Positions 11,640 to 23,398 of a stretch of DNA of 64,000 nucleotides are shown here, in pieces. Numbering within the stretch: the stretch's first letter is position 1; the number at the start of each line of letters is the position of its first letter. A program made the position numbers and the translations under genes. The notes under the pieces are model-generated. The model was not told the origin of the DNA, did no database searches, and saw only the letters and a program-made list of their open reading frames with translations. Origin of the DNA: Magnolia sinica (taxonomy: Eukaryota; Streptophyta; Magnoliopsida; Magnoliales; Magnoliaceae); the NCBI RefSeq assembly GCF_029962835.1, contig NC_080590.1, positions 65,998,501-66,062,500 on the forward strand, given 5' to 3'.

Positions 11640-12690
11640 GTTTTTGGGTGTATTTTCCTAGGTATATTATGTGTACCTTTCACCATTAGGGATGCTTCTA
11701 TTTATAGGTGAGAGATGGCGGTGGCATAGGGGATGATCTCCTTATTTAGCAGGAGTGTATTGTAGAAGCGTATCGCAATGATCTTCCGAGATCTTCGGTG
11801 AAGATCTCGAACAGACCCGTATTGCGGTTATTTCCCGAGATCCTCGGCTAAAATCTTGGACGAGTAGTTTTGGTAATATTAGGACAGTTGGTACCAGGTC
11901 GGAACTAGTGGAAGTGCGCGGAAGGAGGCCAAGGTGGAGAGTCCGAGGTAACTTATACTGTTACTTCTGAGAGCGGTTTACCGACCTGAATTCTCTAGTG
12001 AACCATGGTCGGGATTTCCCTCAGTATCAAGCGGATGGTCGACCTGCCAACCTGCCTTTGTCTGAGCACAAAGGCCGAGGTCCTTTCTTTAGCAAAATGT
12101 AGATAGAATCTGGGATGACCATTCTCTTCATCTTGTTGCGCGGGGTAGGAGTTGTTCTCAAGAAATGATTCGAGTAGTAGCTCAAAAATGTACAAGATTG
12201 TGGAAGAGCTCGACACCAGAAGATGGAAGTGGGCACTTCATGTTCTGGCGGCTGAGCTCATGACGCGCACAGATGTCCAACCTGACCTCGTCTTATTGGT
12301 CAGTCCATTTTTACCCATAATAATAGCCCCCCTATTTCTGACCTCACGCAGCGGGCTTGAGAAGTAAGTTGGTATTAGTGAGGTCAGACATTCTTGCACA
12401 AGGGTCATCAGGCCTACTTGTCATTAATGTGAAATAAGGTAGCATGCATGGGAATCGGGGCGTATTTGCAATCATGATATGGCACGCTCAAGGTGGCGTG
12501 CCTCGGTCCACAGCATATGGGGCACTGACGCATGGCATATTCTGGAGAGTCGAGTCGACCAACAGGTGGGAGAGCTCCCCGTGTCTGAGTGCAGGTGTCG
12601 AGGAGCCATTTTGGATGCCACATTAAGTGCGAGCATTAAATGCTAGGCAATTTATGACAATCTTTAAAGGCCTTCTTCGGTGAGCTTCAC
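11640..12690 (-). repeat. probable 3' LTR of the Tat element
   Basis: On the minus strand a purine-rich stretch (GGTGAGGGAAGACGAG, about 12690-12715) is followed by about 1 kb ending near 11640, with a TATA box (CACCTATAAATAG, complement of about 11697-11710). Borders are approximate because the partner LTR is not in the window. Confidence 0.4.
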
Positions 12691-12761
12691 CTCTCTCGTC
12701 TTCCCTCACCTTTTCATTTTTCTTATAGGCCCCTAATTTGTTATCATAATCTTGGCCAATA

Positions 12762-14899
12762 ATGTCAAATCCGTCGAATCAGTGGGAAGAATCAGGGACG
12801 TTCCAGCACGACAGGGAACCAGAGGATTGGGACTTGCTGGAAAATCTGCCATCTCCACTCGTGATGATGAGCGATAAGGATTTATGGGCATCTCAGGGGT
12901 CGAGGATGGTTGCTCAGTCCTCGACCAAGCAACCAATGGATGCTGAGGGGTCTGCCTTAGCCATGGAGGAGGCCGGCCAGTCTTCAATATAATCAGAAGA
13001 AACTAGGCCGATCAGGTCAAGTTGATGGAATCTATCTTGGTGTGGATCATGTCAAAGTACCACATTCTAGACTCAGTGGTGCTTCAAGCTCCCGTACTTG
13101 GCGAAATTTCAAGCGAGCCTAAGGACAAAGAGGTGGCCATATTCCTAGTCGTCCTCTAGTGCGACTTGTGGCTCCCTCTCCATCGCATAGTCAGGGAGGT
13201 CCTCTTGCACCTAGAATTAGCTCCCGGGCAAATAACCACAAATGCCTGGAGGGCCTTGGTGGGGTCGTTTATTCTTTGGGCTGAGCTTGAACAATCCAAG
13301 CTAATCGTGAATGAATTTCTTCACCTATACCAGGTGAAGTCCAACCCATACCATGAGGTTTGGTATTACTTTTCGGCTTGGCCGCACACAAGCAAGGCCA
13401 TTATCACGGATGCCCCAACCTCGAACAAACACTGAAAAAGTAAGTGGTTCTGGAAGTTGGGAGATTGGGAGGGTCCACAAGCTTCCGAGCTACCTATTTT
13501 GCTCAACCAGGTTGGTATATCCGAACTGACCTTTTCCTTGGTTTATTTTTTTCCTTTCCTATTTTTTACTATAGTTTTCTTTGGCAGCTCTCCCCAAGTA
13601 TCCTGCTAGAGTGAGTGAGTCGGAGCATGACCGAATAGTTGAGGTGAGGTTAGTGGACGCCAGGGTAAGGTCTTGAAGGCCACACCTGAGCTGCTCTATA
13701 AATCAGGTCTTGCCTCGTCCATATCAGGTATACCCTAGTAGATATTCGAAAAATCATTTAATCTCTATCCGTTTGTTGATCATTCCCTTTTGTTGTGTAG
13801 GGTTGCCTGAGAAGACTTGCTCTAAGTGCCATGCTCCTTCTAAGGCCGAAGTGGCCCAGAAAAAACAGAAGCCATCTTCGAAGAGGAGGGGAACCACAGC
13901 CCCCTTGTCCATGGCAGGTCGGTCGAGCACAGCTACTGACCTTGCCGCCACCTCTTTAGACCCGCCAGTCGTCTCTGAGGTGGTGGAGGTCACCCCACTA
14001 AGGGAGGCGGCCCCTATCGTCGAAGCCCAACCTTCTGAGGTCCAAGCAGTTCCTAAGGCTCAGCCCCCCGCAGCCTAGGCGCAGGTGGCCGGTCCGGCTG
14101 GTTGCCAAGGGTGCGAGGCCCTGGGGGCCCTCAAGTCTGCTTCCACCACGACAAAGGGCCTCTTGCCGTGGATAGCTTGGCATGTTCCTGATGTCGAGTT
14201 CATCAAGGTGATGCAGACGCCCCCGTCAATCGCTATAGGCCAGGTGGCCGCACTTTTTTACAAGCTAGGACGCTTCCCTCATAGTAGTCACCTTTTCGTA
14301 CTTAGAGATTTTTTGTTTTTTGACATGGATCCATTTTTCAGTTCAGCCCTGCTATTTTATCTGCTCTTTGAGAGATGTTGCGCGTTGAGGAGGAGTGCAA
14401 GGAAGCAGAGGCAGGTCTTGTGAGGAAGATCGTCGAGTCTGAGCAACTCCGATATGAGGTCGGTGCCCTGAAGATCCAGATGGAAGCTCACGCGGAGGAG
14501 GCGTCTCAGGTGAAGACCAAGCTGGAAGCGATGGGTTCGCTTCTGAAGGAGTCCCAGACGAAGACCGAGCTGGAAGTGATGGGTTCGCTCCTGAAGGAGG
14601 CCCAGGAGAAGGGTGGACGATGGAAGGGTGAGCTGGTTAAGGTGAAGATCAGTTTAGGAACCAAACTGAAGGAAGCCAAGGCAGCTATTCCGGAGGCTCG
14701 GGCAGCGGCTGTGAAGGAGTTCAAGGCCTCCAAGGATTGGGAGGAGGAGAGGGACGTGTTCTATAATCTCGAGTATGACAAGTGCCTTGATGATGTTAAG
14801 GGGTTATACCCCGAGCTTGACCTGACCCCTCTCGAGGACAGCCCTGCCAAAGAGACGACTCCACCGGAAGCCGAGCAACCGACCTCAGCAAGACTTTGA
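12762..14899 (+). mobile_element. antisense extra ORF of the Tat element (putative gypsy-type domain plus coiled coil)
   Basis: These frames run against the direction of the surrounding pol. The middle part (about 13160-13450) reads LWLPLHRIVREVLLHLELAP, ITTNAWRALVGSFILWAEL, then WYYFSAW. This is the domain databases call 'putative gypsy type transposon' (PF04195-like). A Pro/Ala-rich linker follows, then a long charged coiled coil (14375-14899) holding an internal tandem duplication of about 45 bp (14516-14607; KTKLEAMGSLLKE, then KTELEVMGSLLKE). GT/AG-like signals between blocks suggest the family's usual introns. The function of such ORFs is not established. It is broken; the coiled-coil part is open for 174 codons. 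Confidence 0.65.
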
Positions 14900-15139
14900 T
14901 TGAAAATTTCAGCCTCTTTTTGTATTCTCCCCATATGTACAGTGTTTTTATCATTAATGAAAAGGGAACTTTTTGCGATGATTTGTTGTGTACGAGATTC
15001 AAAGTAGATTTAGTAGGTCAATTTGCCGTACATCGGCCATACTAATGGACCGAGCATATTAATCAAGTGGGAACGTTGGGGCGAGCTCTTGAGCCCTTCC
15101 TTTTATCAAGGGAATTTTGCTATTGCAAAATAGATGGAC

Positions 15140-15445
15140 AAGCTGCAATGGTCCCTTCATAAAGGACCGAGTAGTTTACTTAGGAGGATTGTTTTCCCTC
15201 GTACTAAGGGGTCCTCATTGTAGATTGCACAATCCGAGTAGCGTTATTAATTAGTGGTCCGACCTCTTCTTTAAGGGTCAGGCAACTGGTCGAGGACTAT
15301 TCTTCCCTTGCACTAAGGGAAGTCCTCAGTAGACCATGTAATAGATTTGATTAATGGCCTGACCTCTTTTCTAAGGGTCGGACGGTTAGTGAGGGCTATT
15401 TTTTCCTTGCACTAAGGGAATCCCTTAGTGGATTCATGTAAACCG
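15140..15445. repeat. tandem array of about 100-bp units in the Tat 3' region
   Basis: Three diverged units share CCGACCTCTTCTTTAAGGGTC, CCCTTGCACTAAGGG and GTAGATT/GTAGACC segments, each about 95-110 bp. Tandem repeats between pol and the 3' LTR are common in Tat elements. Confidence 0.7.
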
Positions 15446-15599
15446 AACATTGTGGACAACGAGTAGAATATAAAATTTCCTGACCTCAGAATTTTTATTG
15501 CAGATTCTAAATAAGCCATGTAGATCTTGACCTTACGGGTCGTTTATTGTAGATTCTGAACTGCGGACATGTAGATTTTAACCTTGTAGGTCATTTTTT

Positions 15600-16045
15600 A
15601 AGGGTAGTAGATCTTTAGATGTTCAACGTTCCATGGATGCGGCAAAGGTCGTCCATCCATGTCTTCAAGTCGGTAGGTTCTTGGTAGGGTTGTGCCCGTT
15701 ATCTCGTAGGGTCCTTCCCAGTTTGGCCCCAGAGTCCCTTAACCAGGCTCCTTGGTGTTTTGGAAGGTTTGGCAGAGGACCAAATCTCTAGCTTGGAACC
15801 TTCTTATTCTTACTCTGGAATTGTAGAACCGGGTGACCTGTTGTTGCCGAGTTACGACCTTGAGTTGGGCTTGCTCCCTTTTTTCTTCAAGCAGATTGAG
15901 GTCTAGTGCCATCTACTCGGTATTTTGATTTTCATCATAAAACGGATCCAACCAGTAGGGAGCCCAATCTTAACTGAGACAATGGCCTCAGCCCCAAAAT
16001 CCAGGGAGAGTAGTTTCTCTTGTGGTCGTTCGAGCAGTGGTCCAA
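15600..16045 (-). mobile_element. Tat integrase, C-terminal region
   Basis: On the minus strand GTLGPNWEGPYEITG followed by TYRLEDMDGR and PHPWNVEHLKIYYP is the C-terminal integrase signature of plant gypsy elements. The region ends at the CACTA insertion. Confidence 0.8.
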
Positions 16046-16180
16046 CACAACACCAAAATCCCACTTTAGGAATGGATTTCAACTGTGGCTAAATAGGGCC
16101 TTGCAAAAAATTAGGGATGGTTAAAAACAGTTCTTGAAATAGGGCATCACAAAATATTAGGGACGGTTGAAAACCGTCGC
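16046..16180 (+). repeat. CACTA left terminus and subterminal motifs
   Basis: The terminal CACAACACCAAAATC is followed by GGGATGGTTAAAAACAGTTC (about 16113) and GGGACGGTTGAAAACCGTC (about 16160). Repeated GACGGTT motifs are the usual transposase-binding region of CACTA elements (inferred). Confidence 0.7.
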
Positions 16181-16284
16181 AAATTTTCAATTTCCAGCTT
16201 CTTTCTGAATCCTCAATTTTTGCATCTACTAGCTCACATTGCTCGCTGAAGATGCAGTGCAAATCTAGGCAATCTCATTCTCAC

Positions 16285-16364
16285 AAAGAAGACCCACTCA
16301 TTACCATGAATGCATAGAATATGGTATTTAAGTATCATTGTTATGCTCTACAGCTATAAGCTTA
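16285..16364 (+). repeat. direct repeat inside the CACTA element, copy 1
   Basis: An approximately 80-bp segment (ACCCACTCATTACCATGAAT to CTCTACAGCTATAAGCTT) is repeated almost exactly 4.36 kb away at 20645-20727. Confidence 0.85.
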
Positions 16365-18870
16365 TGTCATAACTTATGTCATAACTTTCATCGTGGATCC
16401 AAACCAAATCTCATTGATGTAACCACCTATGGTTCAAATCTCATTAGAAGTCGTTAATCAATTCCAACCAACAGTGAAATTGAAGCCATTTTTTCAGGCA
16501 TTTTGATTCTTATGCATATCCAAGTCCACACTCATTCTTGTGCCCGTGTTCACAGCATGTTTGCACAAGTATAATTCACACGGCTATGAGAACATGATCC
16601 CAATTTTACTGTCTGAGCAATGACATTTTACAAGAAGCAGCCACCAATGAAGAATGAAGAACTACAAAGACAGAAGAAAGGTGAAACCAAAAGCACAAAC
16701 CAAGAGCATCTTAACTCTCCGACATCCAATATATATAAAAGCAAGAAACCTAACCCCACCCAAACTATTTAATTCATAATGCCTAACAAAGAGCTGCCAC
16801 ATAAACATTATTACCTTTAGCCATCCATTTGTTACACCTGAAATTAGTAATTGAACACCACTAAATCATGCAACACAAAAGGATATGAAAAGGGTTTTAA
16901 GAAATGATTTTAGTCCAAATTAAATGGTACATAAAAAAGCAAGAATCTTACCTGACATGAACACAGAAAATAATGTCATTGACTCAAAATTGTAATCTGT
17001 CACACATTGCGAGATCTGGACCGTTCATCAGTGGACATATCATGAAGAATCCTTAGCTCACAAATCCTATATATTGATGGACAATCCTAACCATCCAACT
17101 GGATTCCTCAAATTAGTAATAATTTTGTTAGTACTTGGATTAGTATGTGAAACCTGGAGCTAAAATCCTTCAAAACAAAACACAACTACTGGTAACTAAG
17201 ATGCAATTGTAAGCAACATCAGTTGAAGCAAGGAAGATACAAAAGTGTATTGGAATTACACCATTTTGTGCATGATGCTATCTAGCTTCAAGTCCAGAAA
17301 GGATCTGTGGAATATGAATAGGAACCTACATTTTATTAGATACCCAATTTTTGTTATCAAACATAAGAGCTAGTGCAGGCACATCAACCAAGTTTCATTA
17401 TGCAGTAGAAGAAATGATGGAAATCAAGACAAACAAATAAAAAAATGTAAATATTTTTTTCCATCTAGAAAAATGGACATGTTCATGACAAGATAATCAT
17501 ACCTTCAGAAAAACACTCGTTTTCATCCTTTGAAGAAGATCCACATGCTAGACCATTATTCAAGAATGAAATTTGCAATATATTATGGTCTTAAGGGCAG
17601 GGTCCACAATTCAGTTATTGGGCCTAAAATTCAAACAATCCACAATTCAAGATGAAAGTTCTTTCCACCACAATACAGATATAAAACTGTTAAAATGCAA
17701 TACAGCTGAGATGAAAAACAAAAGAAAAAAAATAGACTAGAATACTTTTATCAAATAGTTCAACACAAATAACCAATCAAGAAAATAGATCATCGATAGG
17801 ATATATGATGTTTCAAAAAATACTTCTATTAAGTACCTTTGAAAGATTTTCTGGTGAATTCTGTTCACCCTTCATCCCAAACTCTGCCTATATCTTTAAT
17901 CCATCATCCATGCATATACACAACCCTCAATTTACTTTCAATATGAGATAAGTTGTCAAAGAAGCATATGTACAGAAATTATAAAAACTAGGCTTACAAC
18001 ACTGAGCAGGACTAGATAATCTGCAAGCAAAGAGCGCATCCAAAACCTTGGCTAATCAGCAGCATGTAGACCTGAAACAAGAGCTCCCTGCATTGTGAGA
18101 GACTGTGGATTGCGCTAGCACTGAATTACCAGATAGAAGAGACACGACAATCGAGTCAGGGGAATAATTCAGTAGGTGCTTTGTCGGGGCTATCTACACT
18201 GGACATGGCCAATTCCGGCATTAATCATCGTCATGATGTATTTCATCTCTAAAGGAAGGTCTGCCTGCTAGCTCCTGCCCAACTGAGCCAATCTATCTGC
18301 ACCCACCTTGCTTTCTCTGTATTCATTTGCCATTTGATACTAAAGCTTGCGAGTTCCAGATCAGCTAGGTCTCCTAGGATATACTAGAGCTTCTGTGAAC
18401 CGAAGACACAATTACATTAATAAATCACAATATCTGATGGCAATTGGTAAAGCAAGATTTGTACATCAACCCAGGGAATTATGATGATTGACCCCAGATA
18501 GCTAGTACAAGGCCACAAAGAAGATATGAGAGTCATATGCTATCGAGTATTTAAAAACTCCCCATTCAGACCACAACCAAAATCAAGATTCATCGAGCAA
18601 ACAAGAAGCTTACAGTTAGATGAATGCAAGAGCATGTTTCAGATAGTTATAAATAACTTCAAGCATGAAACAAGAATAGAAGGCTTAACAAGTGAAGATA
18701 CATTGTTCAAGCTCCAAATATCAAAACATAAAACAGAACCAACTTCCACAATGCATTAGAATTTAGGAACACCTAAAAGAGAATGCATGATGAAAACAAT
18801 AAAGACATCTGGAAAATTCAAATTTTGAAACTTAAATAACCCCGAATAGCTATGATGATGATGAAATTGG

Positions 18871-19074
18871 AGAGCTGAGAAAGTTCTCATCAGCTACACT
18901 GCCCTCAAGTTGGAAGTGTCCATTGTCAAGACCATTCATCAGGCAGGTCCCACCATGGATGAAATTAGGGAGCTCAACAAGTTCTTATCTGATGACCTGC
19001 TCTCACGTTGGGCACGTGTCATGATCATCCATTGTCAAGACCATTCATGAGGTGGTTCCCACCATGGATAGGAT
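18871..19074 (+). repeat. tandem duplication of about 100 bp in the CACTA interior
   Basis: Two diverged units share CATTGTCAAGACCATTCATSAGG and TCCCACCATGGAT. They are side by side. Confidence 0.7.
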
Positions 19075-19802
19075 ACTGTTTGCCAATCACACAATGTGCA
19101 ACCTCACCTGCACAATTGGGAGAATATAGAGTTTGCCAAATTATAAAGAATGAAATCTTTCAAAAATCTCCTGATTGTGATGTTTCCTAGTGTTCATATA
19201 GAAGTAGCCCTCAAATGGGAGTTGCACTCCTTTAAAACCCAACTTGAAAATCACCTAATCTCACCAAGTGAGTAAAAAGCAGAACATGCATATAGACTAA
19301 ACCAATTTCAATAACTCTTTTTTTTTTTTTTAAGGAAACCAGTGGAATCAGCCCACATGCATTTTATTGCCAAAAGGAAATATACAGCCATGTACTTCAA
19401 AATTATACTACAAAACAAGAAAAACCCAGAAATATTTCCAGTCAAGAAATTAAAAAACCAAATATATATATATAAAGGAAGTTTCATACCTTGCCAGGAG
19501 AAGGTTCATGGCCATTCCAAAAAACATGTCTGGATAACATCCAAGCCTCCATAGAAGTTCAAAAGCAGAATTCATAAACGACTTCCACTTGAAGATACAA
19601 TTTATCTTTAGGGAGAACGATAGCTAAGAGGTCATTTAAAACCAGAAGTGCATCAAAATTCAAACTCACACAATAGTTCTTCTCTAAGATATAAGACACT
19701 AACAAGATCACTTATTATAGGGTATTATTCACAAATTGAAGTTGACAAAATCAGGTGTAGATCCAAGCAAAAAGGATCAGAACACTCACCTTGGATCAGT
19801 GA

Positions 19803-19911
19803 AATGGCTTTCTTTTAAAGAGAGGCATGGAAACAGGCTCATCTGGATTCAAATCCTGTGGTGGTTGCATGTGGGAAAAAGGCTTTCTTTTAAAGAGAGG
19901 CATGGAAACAA
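19803..19911 (+). repeat. 30-bp direct repeat, spacing about 76 bp
   Basis: GGCTTTCTTTTAAAGAGAGG plus CATGGAAACA occurs at about 19806 and again at about 19882 with no differences seen. Confidence 0.85.
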
Positions 19912-20644
19912 TTAAATAATTCTCTCCCACAAGAATTTTCTTCCTACAACCCCGCAACATTGAAGTGTTGGTCCGAGTCTAGCTCCCGAAGTTGGCATCT
20001 AATGATAGATGGTGGTACTCTAATGGAGATTTTCGATCAAGAAAGCACAAGATTCCTGAAATTTAGGACATCAATTCACATGAAATGGATTCAATGATCG
20101 AAATGGACTGCAATTTGAATTTGAATGGCAAACTTTTACAAATCATTCCACATCAAGAACCTTATAAGCTACTAAGAAATTTCCAACCCATGGTGACAGA
20201 TGATTGATTTGCAGGATGAAGGAAATCCATATTAAATCAATCAGTACAAGGAAAAAAACAAATAGATTATGGTTGCTACAAATACAAACAACAAAAATGG
20301 CAATATCTTTGCATTGTTGTATATCAAGAAGCTTCACAGAAAGCTAGAAATTCATCACTAACAGTAACAGATAATCAAAATAGCTATAAAAAACTATAAT
20401 CTGTTTATATACAATATTGAAGTTGCAAGCCAAAAATGGTTTACCTCTGATTCTTGAAATTCAAAATGATTAGTAGTTCCGATCATGAAATATTCCAATT
20501 GCCAATAAAGGTTCTCCACAGGTTCTCATAGCACATGCAGAAGACCTTCATAGGTGGACTGAAACTTATCAACAATTAGAAGTTGGATCAAAAGAAGGTT
20601 GACCAAAAAAACTAGGTGGTTTGATTGTAAAGAAAAGTATTTCC

Positions 20645-20727
20645 AATAAAGAAGACCCACTCATTACCATGAATGCATAGAAGATGGTATTTGAGTATCA
20701 TTGTTATGCTCTACAGCTATAAGCTTT
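20645..20727 (+). repeat. direct repeat inside the CACTA element, copy 2
   Basis: This copy differs from 16285-16364 by only about two substitutions by eye (GAATATGG versus GAAGATGG, TTTAAG versus TTTGAG), so the duplication is recent. Confidence 0.85.
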
Positions 20728-21673
20728 AATAAACCAGACTAGGACATGTATGCCTCAAAATCAGACACAAGTTTAGACACATCCTTATCACTCTCTCCAT
20801 CAAAATGAATAAATGAAACAAAAGCTTAAATTACAACTGATACAGAGACACAAATGATCCATGAAGAATCTTACATGGAATTACTTCTACAAAATCACCA
20901 AAAACCCACATCTGTGTGAAAAGGGCCCTGCTCAAAAAAGAACAAAAAAGAAAAAAAAAAGAAAAAAAAAAGACCAGGATTAGTGTGCGTATTGGGAAAT
21001 ACTTGACTACATTGCATCATATAATACCCATAGCCATATATAGAATCCCCCATTCAGTTGTTAATATAGAAAGATAAATGTGCATATTGGGAAGAGCATC
21101 CAAATTGCCAGTTCAGCAAAAACATTTCTGCCCAAATGATATGCAGAGTTTAGGAAATGTAGAAGTTGGAAAACGACCACCCAATAGAAATATAATCCTA
21201 AATGCACCCTAAACTAAGACCATCATATTCCTAAATACCGGATAAAAGTTCTTGAATCCATCTCTAATCCAGGATCAAGGAAAATACATCTAATTAAAAA
21301 CCATAAATAAATACAACAGAAATCCATTCACACAATGAAGCCATCAAAATTTGAGAGAGAGAGAGAGACTTGCCATCCAAATGCAATCAACAAGAAAAAC
21401 AATCTACATAATAAGTGCACCAAGAAAATCCTAGCCATTCAAAGCTACTTAAAAGCAATAGCAGATTCAACTCTAATGCAGTCTGACTCAACATATGCAA
21501 TTTTGAAGTGCACGTACCTAATCCATCATACACTGCCAGAGTAGCCAAGATTTTTTCTGCCATCATCAACATATCGTAAGCCCTGTTTCCTACATTGACG
21601 TCATATCATCCGATATGCCATTATTAGAGAATCATAGCACCGCCGTACATGACGTGGCCAAATAGACCAAAGC

Positions 21674-21678
<5 letters not shown>

Positions 21679-21727
<49 letters not shown>
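21679..21727. repeat. (GA)n microsatellite
   Basis: About 24 GA units. A second (GA)n run of about 19 units is at 23099-23137. Confidence 0.95.
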
Positions 21728-21730
<3 letters not shown>

Positions 21731-22239
21731 TAATACTCTACCCCCATTGTAATGTTGATAAGCAGGCACTTAGAAATTACTTACAAATTGCATATGGGTT
21801 AGAGAAGTTTTACAATGGGGCCCACCTGACAAATTGGACCAGATCTGGAAGTAGCATTCTCTTCTCAGGAATTTAGATAGAAAATCTTACTTTGTTATAG
21901 TTCAAATTGGTATCATGAAATTTCATGATTACTCAGCCTGATGTGCAGCAACTAAACACATTACTTCATAAAACTATATTAAAAGTAATTACTAAATACT
22001 GATTTTTCACCAAAAGTTTTTTCACACAATCACCACTGACACTTCTGGTCTACCCAACTTGACAGCTCTTGAATTGAGGTTTCAACCCATGGTTAGAGAT
22101 CTTGGCCTCAAAACCAGGCTGTTTAGCTCGAACAGGTGACAGCTTATAAAAAAAGGTGGACGGCTAGAGAAAGAAGTTTCAACCATCTGTTGAAATAGCC
22201 TTGTTGTTTGAGGCCAAAAGATCAACAAGCAAATCTTAC

Positions 22240-22651
22240 CTGATAGAAAGCTTGGGTCTTGTACACATAACATTTCGACACATGTTTGCTCCCTAAAAGA
22301 TCAATCAGCAAATCCTCCAAAAGAAGCTCGTAACCCTCCAATAACTTCTCCTTGCAGAACCCCGAATCGGACAACCAACGGTCTCGAGATCACCTGCAAC
22401 ACCAGACTCCATCATCTTACCATACAATTCCCACACTAGATTAGTTTGTCCAGCCAGGAGAGAAGCCAGCAAGACCACATTCTAGACCATAAGATTCAGT
22501 AGAGATTGAACCTTCTTCAATTCTAAAAACATGTATGAGGCCTCTTCAATCTTCCCCTCTTCACAAAGACAATTTATGTACGTTTCTAAGGAAGCAGGCT
22601 AAGCTCGGCATTTTGTCAAACACAAGAGGGTCGTTGCAGTATTCGGGAACT
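22240..22651 (-). pseudogene. captured pentatricopeptide-repeat (PPR) gene fragment
   Basis: PPR proteins bind organellar RNA through tandem 35-residue helical hairpins. On the minus strand this segment encodes LETYINCLCEEGKIEEA, a near-canonical PPR helix pair. It is followed by NLVWELYGKMMESGVAGDLE and, after a frame change near 22360, GFCKEKLLEGYELLLEDLL. In-frame stops near 22595 and 22477, with the frame change, show it is dead. It ends in a good splice donor (CAG/GTAAG, complement of 22235-22242) and may begin after an AG at about 22652, so it looks like one exon. Only about three repeats are present, against ten or more in whole proteins. It lies 0.75 kb inside the CACTA right end, the usual place for captured host sequence. 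I did not identify the parent gene. Confidence 0.65.
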
Positions 22652-22867
22652 TGATGGTTAGAAGAAAAAAGGAATTTGAGAGAAATCAATGAAATGTCTT
22701 CAACCATTAAAAAGCTCAAGAGATTTCTGCAATGAAATTTTAAACAAACCTTAGTATATTACATCCAAGTTGACTCGCAAATCAAGTGGAGAATAAAAAC
22801 CCAAATCATCAAACTTCTGCAAAACTAATTAGTAGAAGATAGATTTCCAAATGAAATAGTCCATTAC

Positions 22868-23015
22868 CGAATAGAAACAAAGAACCACTAATTGCGGCTT
22901 TGGAGGTTGAGGCGATCACTAGAGAGCGCAAAGACGGGGTTGGGGATTTTGGTTTGGGGGAGGTTGTTACCAGATCTGGATTTCGGGAAGAAACCCTATG
23001 TGATTTGGGGAACAA
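22868..23015 (-). pseudogene. possible first exon of the captured PPR gene
   Basis: The minus strand is open for about 50 codons rich in Ser, Pro and Lys (PKPKSPTPSLRSLVIASTSK). It resembles an organelle transit peptide and is followed by a possible donor (GTAATGG, complement of 22861-22867). No ATG lies in this frame nearby. The link to the PPR exon 216 bp away is inferred from position and orientation only. Confidence 0.3.
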
Positions 23016-23096
23016 ACCCTCTGTTTCACTATTTCACTAGCGGATTTTCACGATACGGGTGATGGTTGCACAGCAACAGGGACGATGGTTGCACGG

Positions 23097-23140
<44 letters not shown>

Positions 23141-23337
23141 GATGTGTGGGTTATAGGAATGAGAGGGATGGAGGGAGAGGGGGGGAGAGAGGAGCCCCGA
23201 GATCTTGAGGGAGGAAAAGCGGATGGGAGCCGAAAAAGAGAGAGAATCTGATGGGTAATTTTTTATTTTTATTTAAAAAAAAAAAAAAAAAAAAATTTAA
23301 CATTTGGAACAACGAAAGACCATTTCAGATCAAGAAT

Positions 23338-23397
23338 GGCCTACACCGTTCCTGAATCAAAATCCTAACCGTTCCAAAATGAAGATTTTGGTGTAGT
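23338..23397 (-). repeat. CACTA right terminus
   Basis: Inverted, it begins ACTACACCAAAATC and continues TTCATTTTGGAACGG, matching the left terminus imperfectly. GGAACGGT occurs twice (about 23345-23375, minus strand) as a subterminal motif. Confidence 0.7.
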
Positions 23398-23398
23398 A

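Larger units (their letters stand above)
8331..11640 (+). mobile_element. Ty3/gypsy element, LTR plus gag portion, fossil
   Basis: Plus-strand order is an LTR-like region with TATA box, a leader beginning TTTTGGCATGCCTAGTGGGA, and a long gag region. The protease and pol are not in the window. The sequence stops where the Tat element begins at about 11640, so the remainder probably lies beyond the right edge of the window. The gag is of the type found in many plant gypsy elements. Broken in several places. Confidence 0.7.
16400..22200. other. AT-rich CACTA interior without recognisable genes
   Basis: This has the composition of plant introns. I find no transposase. A minus-strand scrap at 18246-18345 (YRESKVGADRLAQLG) vaguely recalls the end of a plant RNase H domain, and a possible small exon lies near 21525-21585 (minus). 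Both are too weak to call. An A-rich stretch lies at 20936-20973 and a T run at 19318-19332. Confidence 0.5.
16046..23397. mobile_element. CACTA (En/Spm-type) DNA transposon, non-autonomous, carrying host sequence
   Basis: The left end reads CACAACACCAAAATC. The right end, inverted, reads TACTACACCAAAATC. Both are close to the plant CACTACA..CCAAAA terminal repeat and continue as an imperfect inverted repeat of about 30 bp. Subterminal GGGACGGTT motifs and a GACGGTT..AACCGTC palindrome (16162-16178) are typical of CACTA elements. The flanks (CCAA / AATACC) do not give a clean 3-bp duplication. Length is about 7.35 kb. I find no TNP2-type transposase, so it must have been mobilised by another copy. 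The interior is AT-rich and intron-like, and it holds a PPR gene fragment. It sits inside the Tat integrase region and is therefore younger than that element. Confidence 0.75.

Noticed and set aside
18246-18345. YRESKVGADRLAQLG-like RNase H remnant in the CACTA interior
   Set aside because: Too short and without the catalytic part; could be chance in an AT-rich stretch.
21525-21585. Possible second exon of the captured PPR gene (AYDMLMMAEKILATLAVYDG)
   Set aside because: Splice-like AG and GT borders exist, but the peptide does not show a PPR pattern I can defend.
23099-23251. Arg/Glu-rich frame
   Set aside because: Created by the (GA)n microsatellite and purine-rich flank.
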